From: Leptospira sanjuanensis
GTDB lineage: Bacteria; Spirochaetota; Leptospiria; Leptospirales; Leptospiraceae
Direction of reading: 5' to 3'
Assembly: GCF_022267325.1 (NCBI RefSeq)
Contig: NZ_JAIZBG010000001.1
Location: forward strand, 2,144,001-2,208,000
Length of the DNA stretch: 64,000 nucleotides
The notes under the pieces are model-generated. The model searched no databases and was not told the DNA's origin. It saw nothing but the letters and a program-made list of their open reading frames with translations. Both the position numbers and the translations under genes were made by a program. Of the stretch, positions 55,397-64,000 are shown piece after piece; positions within the stretch are counted from its first letter, which is position 1, and each line of letters starts with the position of its first letter.

Positions 55397-56302
55397 ATGA
55401 AAGAAACTATCTATAGAAGATCCATACGAGATACGGTTAGAATCAAGGGGATCGGACTTCATTCCGGAAAGGAAGTGAATCTGATCGCTCATCCGGCACC
55501 TTCCGGCACCGGAATCCTTTTCGAATACCGTAAGGGCGAGGATAGAGCCTCGATTCCTGCGGAACTCAGCAACGTCGTTGATACGAGTAACGCGACTACC
55601 TTAGGCGACGGCCTTCATAGAATCCAAACCGTAGAACATCTTTTGGCGGCGGTTTATGCACTCGGTTTAACGGATCTCATTCTGGAAATCGACGCGGTGG
55701 AAGTTCCGATCATGGACGGTTCTTCTCTCCCGTTCCTGCAAGCGTTGGAATCGGCGGGAATCGTGGAATATCCGGAAATCGTCGAACCGATCTACGTTCA
55801 AAACCCTCTCTGGGTCGTAGACGGAGACAAATACCTCGTCCTTCTTCCCAGCAACGAACTCAAAGTAACATACACCATCGACTTCAACCACCCGCTCCTC
55901 AAAGGACAAAACATCACGATCTCCCTCGACAGAGAAAAGATCAAAGAGGAGATTCTCCCTGCGAGAACCTTCGGCTTTTTAAAAGACGTGGAAGCGCTCC
56001 AAGCCAGAGGATTGGCGATGGGAGGTTCCCTAGACAACGCGATCGTTTTGACGCAAGACGGATATTTGAACCAGCAGCTCCGTTTTGAAAACGAATGCGT
56101 TCGTCATAAAATTTTGGATTTATTCGGCGATATTTCAATCGCGGGCCGTCCGATCATCGGCCATTATCTCGCTTCCAAAGCGGGACACGCTCTTGATATA
56201 TCCATGGCAAAGCTCGTTATGAGCAGTGTCACGGGAGACGAGATCAGCAAATACAAAAGCAGGAGAATTCCTCTTTTCAAGCGGAAAGCGGCGGTCGTAT
56301 AA
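55397..56302 (+). CDS. lpxC: UDP-3-O-acyl-N-acetylglucosamine deacetylase
   Basis: 301 residues, standard length. RDTVRIKGIGLHSGKEVNL, then zinc ligand His81 in TVEHLLAAVYALG, VPIMDGSS, and the second zinc set in HKILDLFGDIS. The final part has KAGHALDIS with the catalytic His. It commits lipid A synthesis by removing the acetyl from UDP-acyl-GlcNAc in the cytoplasm. Leptospira is one of the few spirochaetes with LPS, so this is a good lineage marker. The ribosome-binding site is not obvious. Confidence 0.97.
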   Translation: MKETIYRRSIRDTVRIKGIGLHSGKEVNLIAHPAPSGTGILFEYRKGEDRASIPAELSNVVDTSNATTLGDGLHRIQTVEHLLAAVYALGLTDLILEIDAVEVPIMDGSSLPFLQALESAGIVEYPEIVEPIYVQNPLWVVDGDKYLVLLPSNELKVTYTIDFNHPLLKGQNITISLDREKIKEEILPARTFGFLKDVEALQARGLAMGGSLDNAIVLTQDGYLNQQLRFENECVRHKILDLFGDISIAGRPIIGHYLASKAGHALDISMAKLVMSSVTGDEISKYKSRRIPLFKRKAAVV

Positions 56303-56352
56303 GATCGTCGTCTCTGTAAAACCTGCGGTCTGTCGGGGGATTTTCCCTGAAA

Positions 56353-56377
56353 CCCTCTAAGGGTCGGAGGGATTTTT
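56353..56377 (+). terminator. Rho-independent terminator after lpxC
   Basis: CCCTC and GAGGG pair around a 9-base loop and are followed by ATTTTT, about 50 bases past the lpxC stop. Short stem, so efficiency may be moderate. Confidence 0.6.
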
Positions 56378-56462
56378 CGTTCCCATTTTCTCTTCAGAAA
56401 AGAATTGTCAGATTCTTCTTTTCGAGAATTCTGTAGTCGAGTTTGAACTCGTTCCATACAGA

Positions 56463-58205
56463 ATGATTCCATCCAAACGTACAGTTTTTCCAGGAATTAC
56501 GGCCTTTCCGGGAAAGCTATACGGTAAGGTCCTTAAGACCGGAAAAAAACGAAACACCATTCTCACCGGAACGTATATTCACGAATCCGAAAAAGAACAC
56601 GAACTCGAAAAGTTCGACGTCGCTCTGGAGGAAAGCCTTCACAGTCTTCGGATCTTAATCACCTCGGTCGAAGCGTCCGGTTCCGATCACAAAGAAGTTC
56701 AGGAAATCTTAGAAACACAGGCGATGATCTGTTCCGATCCGAGCCTTGCGACTTCGGTTCGAAAGAGAATATCCGAACTCGGAGAGAACGCGATTCTCGC
56801 CGTACAAAACGTCACACACGAAATCTCCGAAAAATTCAGAGCCATCGAAAACGAATTCTTCCGAGAACGAGTCGATCACTTTCAGGACGTTTCCAATCGT
56901 CTGATCGAATTCATCGCCGGTAAAAAGGAAGAGGATTCTTTCCTGTCCGGTTTGAAGGAAGATCTCATTTTAGTCGCGAGAGAACTCACCCCTTCTCAGA
57001 TGATTCTCATGGACAAAACGAGAATCCGCGGAATCGCAACCGACCTCGGAGGAAAAACCGGTCACATGGCGATCCTCGCGAGAAACTACGGGATTCCTAC
57101 GATCGTAGGTTTGAAGGATTTTTCCTCTTACGTCAAAGACAACGAATTCATCTTTTTGGATGCGGAATCCGGAAACGCGATTCGCTTCCCCACACTGGAA
57201 GAAGTGAAATACTACGGCTTCTCTTCCGTTTATCCCGTGGAAGAAAGCGGCACGAAAAAAATGCGAGCCGTCAGCAAGGACGGAATCCGGGTTCGAATCA
57301 AATGCAATCTCGAAACGGAACTCGACTGCGAGCAAGCGCTGAAGTTCGGTGCGGAAGGAGTCGGATTATTTCGAAGCGAATCCTTATTCTTAAAATACCA
57401 AGACAGCAACGTTTCCGGTGAGGAACAGTTTCTCGCCTACAAAGCGATCGCGGAAGGAATGGAAGACAAACCGGTAACGATCCGAACCTTCGACATCGGA
57501 GCCGACAAATTTTCCACGGGAGAATTGGAGGAAAATCCGTTCCTCGGGAACAGAGGAATCCGTTATTCCCTGTCCAATCCAGAATGGTTCTCCGAGCAAC
57601 TAACAGCGATTTTGCGGGCCTCGGCGTACGGAAACGTGAACATTCTTCTGCCGATGATCACCGGTCCGGCCGAAATCGTTCGAACCCGGGCGCTCTTGGA
57701 AGATTGCAAACGCAAACTCGCGGCAAACAAGGAAAAATACAATAAGAAGATCAAGGTGGGTGCGATGATCGAAACTCCCGCGGCGGTTTCCGCGTTGGAT
57801 TTGATCGCGAGAGAAGCGGACTTTTTTTCCGTGGGAACCAACGATCTTTTGCAATATATCATGGCCGTGGATCGAAACAACATCCACGTATCTTCCCTTT
57901 ACAATCCGTATCACATCGCGTTTTTACGGGCCTTGATCCGAATCGTGGAAGTTTCGCGGGATTACGATAAACCGTTGAGTCTTTGCGGGGAACTCGCTTC
58001 GGATACGAACTTTACGATCTTTCTGGTCGGAATCGGGATTCGCGATCTTTCCGTTTCGATTCCGTTTTTAAATCCGATCCGAAAAATCATCCGTTCGATT
58101 TCGCTTCACCAGGCGGGGACATTGGTAAAAAAAATTCTCGAACTTTCGGAAGAGGAAAACTACGAAAATATCGAAGCGTTCCTCTTCAGCAAACACCTGA
58201 GTTAA
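56463..58205 (+). CDS. ptsI: Phosphoenolpyruvate-protein phosphotransferase (PTS enzyme I)
   Basis: 580 residues, full length. HPr-binding helical part in the first 130 residues, phosphorylated His201 in GGKTGHMAILARNYGIPTIVG, PEP-binding domain with EGVGLFRSE, NPFLGNRGIRYSL, and the C-terminal MIETPAAVSALDL and VGTNDLLQYIMAVDRNN. It moves phosphate from PEP to HPr. Leptospira lacks most sugar PTS permeases, so a regulatory (PTS-Ntr) role is likely. It is downstream of lpxC, behind a terminator. Last 4 bases overlap the convergent gene. Confidence 0.95.
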   Translation: MIPSKRTVFPGITAFPGKLYGKVLKTGKKRNTILTGTYIHESEKEHELEKFDVALEESLHSLRILITSVEASGSDHKEVQEILETQAMICSDPSLATSVRKRISELGENAILAVQNVTHEISEKFRAIENEFFRERVDHFQDVSNRLIEFIAGKKEEDSFLSGLKEDLILVARELTPSQMILMDKTRIRGIATDLGGKTGHMAILARNYGIPTIVGLKDFSSYVKDNEFIFLDAESGNAIRFPTLEEVKYYGFSSVYPVEESGTKKMRAVSKDGIRVRIKCNLETELDCEQALKFGAEGVGLFRSESLFLKYQDSNVSGEEQFLAYKAIAEGMEDKPVTIRTFDIGADKFSTGELEENPFLGNRGIRYSLSNPEWFSEQLTAILRASAYGNVNILLPMITGPAEIVRTRALLEDCKRKLAANKEKYNKKIKVGAMIETPAAVSALDLIAREADFFSVGTNDLLQYIMAVDRNNIHVSSLYNPYHIAFLRALIRIVEVSRDYDKPLSLCGELASDTNFTIFLVGIGIRDLSVSIPFLNPIRKIIRSISLHQAGTLVKKILELSEEENYENIEAFLFSKHLS

Positions 58206-58891
58206 ATATTCTCGATTTCTAATATTAGGAAAACGAAAGAATCCCAGTGTTTCTCCTTTTCCTGAAAGAAAACGGGGCCGAGACTTTCTTTTTCCTTTTT
58301 GAGACAAAGATACGAATGTTTATCGGTTCTCAGATAGAATTTTCCGCTTTTCCCGGAAAAGGTTTGGATGAGTTCCTTCAATAATTTCGGAAGATTTTTT
58401 TCGTCTTCGGGAAGCGCCGCGCCCGCGATCAAAATTTCCCGGTTTTCCCATTTGCCTGTGAGAGTGACCGCTTTCGGATTCCATTCTTCGAAAAGTTCCT
58501 TTTCATAACTCGCGAGCGCCGGGTTGAGAATTTCGTGGATGGATGAATTCATGCTCATCGGAAACGTCGTTCCGAAAACTTTCGGAACAAATCCCTTCGA
58601 TTCAAAAAGATCCCAATTTTCAAATCCGTCGATTTTGGAAAGCCCTCGGATAAATCCGGAACTCATTCCTTGAACGGCGATCTTCGATTCGGCGTGAGCG
58701 GCCAGAACCGATCTCATACAAAGAAATCCGAAATTCAACGGAGAAAACACGCTTATGTTGGACAAATCCCAGACCTCGTTTTCCCGCAGCGGAGAAAGAT
58801 AGAGATTGTCGAGCGCGTATAAATCCCCGTGTCCGGAAGGAGAAAATACGGAGGATTTCTGGATTTTTTTCTGAGTACCGGCCATATACAA
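58202..58891 (-). CDS. Cytoplasmic protein of unknown function
   Basis: 229 residues; an ATG two codons in is an alternative start. Mixed alpha/beta with no signal peptide. Notable segments are LNFGFLCMRSVLAAHAESKIAVQGMS and FGTTFPMSMNSSIHEILNPALA, which have a weak flavour of condensing-enzyme or thiolase-like sequence but without an active-site triad I can place. It is convergent with ptsI, overlapping by four bases. Function unassigned. Confidence 0.6.
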   Translation of the reverse strand: MYMAGTQKKIQKSSVFSPSGHGDLYALDNLYLSPLRENEVWDLSNISVFSPLNFGFLCMRSVLAAHAESKIAVQGMSSGFIRGLSKIDGFENWDLFESKGFVPKVFGTTFPMSMNSSIHEILNPALASYEKELFEEWNPKAVTLTGKWENREILIAGAALPEDEKNLPKLLKELIQTFSGKSGKFYLRTDKHSYLCLKKEKESLGPVFFQEKEKHWDSFVFLILEIENI

Positions 58892-58926
58892 ATTCTATCG
58901 GTACGACCGCAAATTCTCAGAAGAAA

Positions 58927-58955
58927 TAAAAAAGCCGACCGAAATCGGCCGGCTT
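58927..58955 (-). terminator. Terminator of the acyl-CoA synthetase gene
   Basis: AAAGCCG-A-CCG and CGG-C-CGGCTTT pair with one A-C mismatch and a 4-base AAAT loop. On the minus strand it ends in a run of six U. It starts 27 bases past the stop of the AMP-binding gene. Confidence 0.75.
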
Positions 58956-58981
58956 TAAAACGATCAAAAGATCGAAAACTT

Positions 58982-61036
<2,055 letters not shown>

Positions 61037-61053
61037 TTAACTCCTGATATCTT

Positions 61054-61065
61054 TTGTTATAACAA
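61054..61065. promoter_or_regulatory. 12-bp palindrome before the acyl-CoA synthetase
   Basis: TTGTTATAACAA is a perfect palindrome 18 bases before the ATG of the minus-strand gene, so it could block ribosome or polymerase entry. The regulator is unknown, and a chance palindrome cannot be excluded. Confidence 0.3.
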
Positions 61066-61190
61066 CTTAGGGATTCCGACATAGAAGCTGCCGGACGAGG
61101 ATTCAACGGTAAATAGGGAACCTGAGAAATAAACCCTTTTTTTCAAAATGCGCCGGAGAAGATCCTATTTATTTGGCTTGTTATGCAAAA

Positions 61191-61700
61191 TTATGGTGCA
61201 CTGAACCAATTGGAAAAACTCGCTCTGAGTTTCGGATAATCCCGGTCCCTGATTCCGTACTGAACTTTCAACAAGGTTCCCGAAGGACTAAAGACGATCA
61301 AAGCTGGTTGACCTTCCACCTTATACTCGTTCACGAACGCAAAATCCTTATCCACATAAAAAGGATACGTCATGCCGAACTCTTTCGCGGCTTTGATATG
61401 TTCCTCTTTGGAAAGTTCCGGTTCGGTGTTGATCCCAAGAAGAACTCCATTCTTCCCTTGCAAATCTTTGGAAAGTTTTTCCAACACGGGAACCGCATCC
61501 TTACAAGGTTCGCACCAAGAAGCCCAAACGTCCAAAAGCAAAACCTTTCCCTTATATTCTTTGAGAGAAATGGAACGGCCCTCCAAATCATACAAAGAAA
61601 GTTTGTAAAGAACGGATTCTTCCTTGGAGGAATTACAAGCGGATAACAATAAAAAAACGATGGGGAAAATCGTCCGGAAAATGCGCATCACATCCATCAT
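61191..61700 (-). CDS. TlpA-like thioredoxin-fold lipoprotein
   Basis: 169 residues. Lipobox LLLSAC (Cys22), so it is membrane-tethered. Thioredoxin-like fold with the active site WASWCEPCKDAV (WCEPC), DLEGRSISLKEYKGKVLLLDVWAS before it and VEGQPALIVFSPSG (cis-Pro) later. This is the TlpA/ResA class of periplasmic thiol-disulfide reductases. ATG codons at residues 1, 2 and 5 are all possible; none has a strong site. It is convergent with the acyl-CoA synthetase region and a single gene. Confidence 0.9.
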   Translation of the reverse strand: MMDVMRIFRTIFPIVFLLLSACNSSKEESVLYKLSLYDLEGRSISLKEYKGKVLLLDVWASWCEPCKDAVPVLEKLSKDLQGKNGVLLGINTEPELSKEEHIKAAKEFGMTYPFYVDKDFAFVNEYKVEGQPALIVFSPSGTLLKVQYGIRDRDYPKLRASFSNWFSAP

Positions 61701-61778
61701 CTTAAAAGAAAGGGAAAGAATGGAAAAGGAAAAAATCTTTCCAACGCAAGGGGTGCGTTCAAATTAGGAGCAGCTCCA

Positions 61779-62207
61779 GTGAATCCGGTCTTTTACAATT
61801 ACTTCTCAGGTCGCGAAGAATTCTTAGGTTATTTTAAGAACGATCTTTTTTCCGGTGCGGGAATGATCTCCACTCCTGCGCAGAAAGAGCCGTATTTTTC
61901 GGAAACGAACCGAAAAGCGCGGTTGGAAATCAAGGAGAACGGTATCGCGATTCTTCTCAAAGGAAAGGAAGAATCCAAAACGTTTCTGATTCCGTTAGAC
62001 GAAACACCGGCCGACTCGAAAAAAAAACGAAAACTCGAGTTTCAGCCCGATTATCTGGGATTTCAGGACGGAGATTCGGAAGTCGGCGTTCGCCTGCAAC
62101 CCCTTGATCGGCAAAGAATTCACCTTCAGATCGATTCGAAAATCGGACTGGAATTTTCCGGTACGTTAAACCGGCTTAGCGGCTGGAAGAAGTGGTTTTC
62201 GATTTGA
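61779..62207 (+). CDS. Conserved small protein, possible PilZ-like
   Basis: 142 residues from a GTG, with TTAGGAG at eight bases. Mostly beta, with RKARLEIKENGIAILL near residue 45 and YLGFQDGDSEVGVRL later, in the style of PilZ or other small beta barrels. The Arg-x-x-x-Arg and D/N-x-S-x-x-G motifs of true PilZ are not both visible. Function unknown. Its final 32 bases overlap the convergent glycosyltransferase. Confidence 0.6.
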   Translation: MNPVFYNYFSGREEFLGYFKNDLFSGAGMISTPAQKEPYFSETNRKARLEIKENGIAILLKGKEESKTFLIPLDETPADSKKKRKLEFQPDYLGFQDGDSEVGVRLQPLDRQRIHLQIDSKIGLEFSGTLNRLSGWKKWFSI

Positions 62208-63351
62208 GAACCGCTCGAATCTGATCCGCGATCGTTTTTGCCGCGACGCTTCGGTAGAATTTCCGAAGTTCGACCTTCGCCCCCGAATACGGCTTTTTGG
62301 AAAACTCCAAAAGCGCTGACGTCCACAACGGTTCCTTCAACTCCAGATAACGGATTTTACTTCCTCCGATTTCGCGAAACACGGAAAGATCGGTCACGAT
62401 CGCCGGTTTTTGCAGACTCAAAGCTTCGAGAAGAGGAATTCCGAATCCTTCGTACAAGGAAGAGAATAAAAACAACGAACATCCTTTGTACATGTGGGCG
62501 AGTTCAACGTCCGAGGGACTTTCGATCCAGAGAATTCCCGCTGCCTTGCTTTCTTCGCTGCGAAGAAGTTCGATGAAAGCGGGATCTTCCCAGCCCGCCT
62601 TTCCGCCGATCACCCAGGAATACCGCCGATTCTTATTTACATTTTTTGAATATTCTAAATAGGCTCGATATAGAAACTGATAGTTCTTCCGCGGTTCCAC
62701 GGTGGAAACGGAAAGAAAGTATTTTTTCGGAAGGGATTTTACGCGTTCTCCCGGTTTTTGTTTGAGCAAACCTTGAAACTCGGAAAGTTCGATTCCCGGA
62801 TAAACGACCTGCATTTTTTCCGGTGGAATTCCGAAAAAGGAGGAAACCTCGTCGGCCGTCGATTGTGAAATCGGAAGCAATTTATCCGCACGCCGAATCG
62901 AACGGGAAAGATAGAATTTCTGTTGGATTCTCGCGAGTGTCCGCATCGTATCCGGAAAACGATACGCTACAAGATCGTTGTAGGTCAGGACGGTCGCGGT
63001 CTTTTTGGATAGAAACGGGGGAAACACCTGTTGTGTTCCCCAAAAAAGGTCGAGCGGAATCTTTCTCAATTGAAGAGGAAGAGCGATCGCAAAGTAAAGC
63101 CCTCCTTTTTTGGAAAGAATCCCTTCTCCCTTGACGAACTTGATTCCGGGAAGATTCAAAAGATCGGCGTAACTCGGATGAAGATCCCGGTGGGAAAAAA
63201 GATAAAACTCGAAACTCGGATCCTTACCCAGATCGAGCAATGCGCTGTGAATCATTTTCCCCACGCCGGAAACGGGCGTGGAAAACGGACGCGCGTCGAC
63301 TCCGATTCGGATCGGTTGTATTTGGGTTTTTGAATATTCCTTTTTTTTCAT
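62176..63351 (-). CDS. Family 1 (GT-B) glycosyltransferase
   Basis: 391 residues. N-terminal acceptor half has IGVDARPFSTPVSGVGKM, a family mark. The C-terminal donor half has YFLSVSTVEPRKNYQFL, SDVELAHMYKGCSLFLFSSLYEGFGIPLLEALS (E-x(7)-E motif) and AIVTDLSVFREIGG. Retaining GT4-type enzyme, nucleotide-sugar dependent, probably for LPS or exopolysaccharide. Its start is 27 bases from the inositol-phosphatase gene stop, which is upstream on the same strand. Confidence 0.92.
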   Translation of the reverse strand: MKKKEYSKTQIQPIRIGVDARPFSTPVSGVGKMIHSALLDLGKDPSFEFYLFSHRDLHPSYADLLNLPGIKFVKGEGILSKKGGLYFAIALPLQLRKIPLDLFWGTQQVFPPFLSKKTATVLTYNDLVAYRFPDTMRTLARIQQKFYLSRSIRRADKLLPISQSTADEVSSFFGIPPEKMQVVYPGIELSEFQGLLKQKPGERVKSLPKKYFLSVSTVEPRKNYQFLYRAYLEYSKNVNKNRRYSWVIGGKAGWEDPAFIELLRSEESKAAGILWIESPSDVELAHMYKGCSLFLFSSLYEGFGIPLLEALSLQKPAIVTDLSVFREIGGSKIRYLELKEPLWTSALLEFSKKPYSGAKVELRKFYRSVAAKTIADQIRAVLKSKTTSSSR

Positions 63352-63378
63352 ATCATTGACCGTATATAAATGGCGTTT

Positions 63379-64000
63379 TTAATTCCAGTCGCGGAGACCG
63401 GATTGAAAGTTTGATTTCGATTTTTCCCAAACTTGTTCGAGAGATGGGGAATGTCCCGCGATCAAACCTTCCCCTCTTCCGGAAACCGTCTGAAACAAAT
63501 AGGGTTTACCCGAACGAATCTCCAAATCCGCGCCTCCGGACGCCAAGATAAGCGCGATTCCCGCACAGATATCCCATTCGTTTTTCGGCTTCAGGGAAAT
63601 CGAGAGCGCGGCCTTTCCGGCGGCCACCAAACCGAGCTTATAGGCAATCGATCCCATCGCCGAAAATTCCCAACCCTCGGGAACGACCGCGGAACGAAAC
63701 AACCCTTCCCGTTCCTCGGTTCGAGAGACCAGAATCTTATGGGCGGGTTCGGAACTCTCGAGCATCTTGGAAAGAGATTCCGTTCGAATCGGGTAAACAT
63801 TCCGGTCGGGATCGACGATTTGATAAGCGACACCGAAGTTTGTAACGCCGTAGATCAGTTCGCGGGTTACTGGATTGAAAACGACTCCTAAAACCGCCTT
63901 ACCTCCGATCGAAAGACCCAAGCTGATGGCGAACTCCGGATTTTTATGAACGAATTCACGAGTTCCGTCGATCGGATCCAAGATCCAAGCAGCGGGAAGT
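63379..64000 (-). CDS. Inositol monophosphatase family protein, partial
   Basis: The frame runs off the window end, so the N-terminus is missing. The visible part begins WILDPIDGTREFVHKNPEFAI, which is the DPIDGT metal-binding motif, and later has EWDICAGIALILASGG with the third metal aspartate. Members act on inositol phosphate, 3'-phosphoadenosine 5'-phosphate or fructose bisphosphate. The REFVHKNPEFAISLGLS extension after the motif favours the CysQ-like branch (PAP phosphatase). It is probably in a transcription unit with the GT1 gene. Confidence 0.9.
   Translation of the reverse strand, partial: LPAAWILDPIDGTREFVHKNPEFAISLGLSIGGKAVLGVVFNPVTRELIYGVTNFGVAYQIVDPDRNVYPIRTESLSKMLESSEPAHKILVSRTEEREGLFRSAVVPEGWEFSAMGSIAYKLGLVAAGKAALSISLKPKNEWDICAGIALILASGGADLEIRSGKPYLFQTVSGRGEGLIAGHSPSLEQVWEKSKSNFQSGLRDWN

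Noticed and set aside
58202..58891. Thiolase or condensing enzyme identity for the unknown protein
   Set aside because: Only a vague resemblance in two segments and no catalytic Cys/His/His arrangement.

Overview
The window reads as chromosome from a Leptospira species (spirochaete), most likely of the pathogen-related clade. The evidence is the density of spirochaetal lipoproteins with loose lipoboxes, DUF1574/MBOAT gene pairs, three tandem lipoproteins resembling the LA_2272/LA_2273 family, FecR-domain lipoproteins, a flagellar fliS cluster, an LPS gene (lpxC) in a spirochaete, and frequent TTG/GTG starts. The species cannot be fixed from sequence alone. About 56 protein genes are supported. 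The first (chemotaxis receptor) and last (inositol-phosphatase family) are cut by the window edges. I see no rRNA, tRNA or CRISPR array.

Layout. 0-4.1 kb: end of a chemotaxis receptor, a LysM-FecR protein with an OmpL47-like partner, and two small exported proteins. 4.1-6.1 kb: a complete-looking insertion sequence with a DD35E transposase and doubled terminal repeats. 6.1-12.8 kb: SUKH protein, GH5 lipoprotein, PHP-domain protein, GT2-GtrA glycosyltransferase, then a DJ-1/sirtuin pair. 12.9-16.6 kb: GST, SGNH-like DUF1574 protein, MBOAT acyltransferase and YacP-like NYN protein in one minus-strand run. 16.6-24.6 kb: membrane protein, Mpo1-like protein, TetR regulator, GlpD, SpoIIE-type phosphatase with TPRs, and an alkyl-DHAP synthase-like flavoprotein.

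24.6-33.2 kb: enoyl-CoA hydratase, a LolA/LolB-like lipoprotein and a TPR protein (minus), then a TPR-like protein, a cysteine desulfurase and three tandem repeat lipoproteins (plus). 33.4-37.7 kb: dGTPase, DedA, HNH protein, lipoprotein, J-domain protein and the fliS cluster. 37.8-42.3 kb: purN-purH and a transaldolase-like gene. 42.5-47.2 kb: a second DUF1574/MBOAT pair behind a pseudouridine synthase, then lipA.

47.4-54.3 kb: FecR lipoprotein, PQQ-type sugar dehydrogenase, a radical-SAM-like protein with unusual cysteine spacing, a Tyr/Gly-rich lipoprotein and three tandem AIM24-family genes. 54.4-64 kb: SDR, lpxC, PTS enzyme I, acyl-CoA synthetase, TlpA-like lipoprotein, GT1 glycosyltransferase and an inositol-phosphatase family gene.

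Themes. Much of the window concerns the envelope: lipid A (lpxC), acyl transfer to exported glycans (two MBOAT/DUF1574 pairs), glycosyl transfer (GT2-GtrA, GT1) and lipid or fatty-acid metabolism (GlpD, alkyl-DHAP synthase-like, acyl-CoA synthetase, enoyl-CoA hydratase, Mpo1-like). The least explained features are the tandem Asn/Gly-repeat lipoproteins, the CX8CX2C protein, and an intergenic TGTGGGAACTC repeat at roughly 70-base spacing in two distant clusters.
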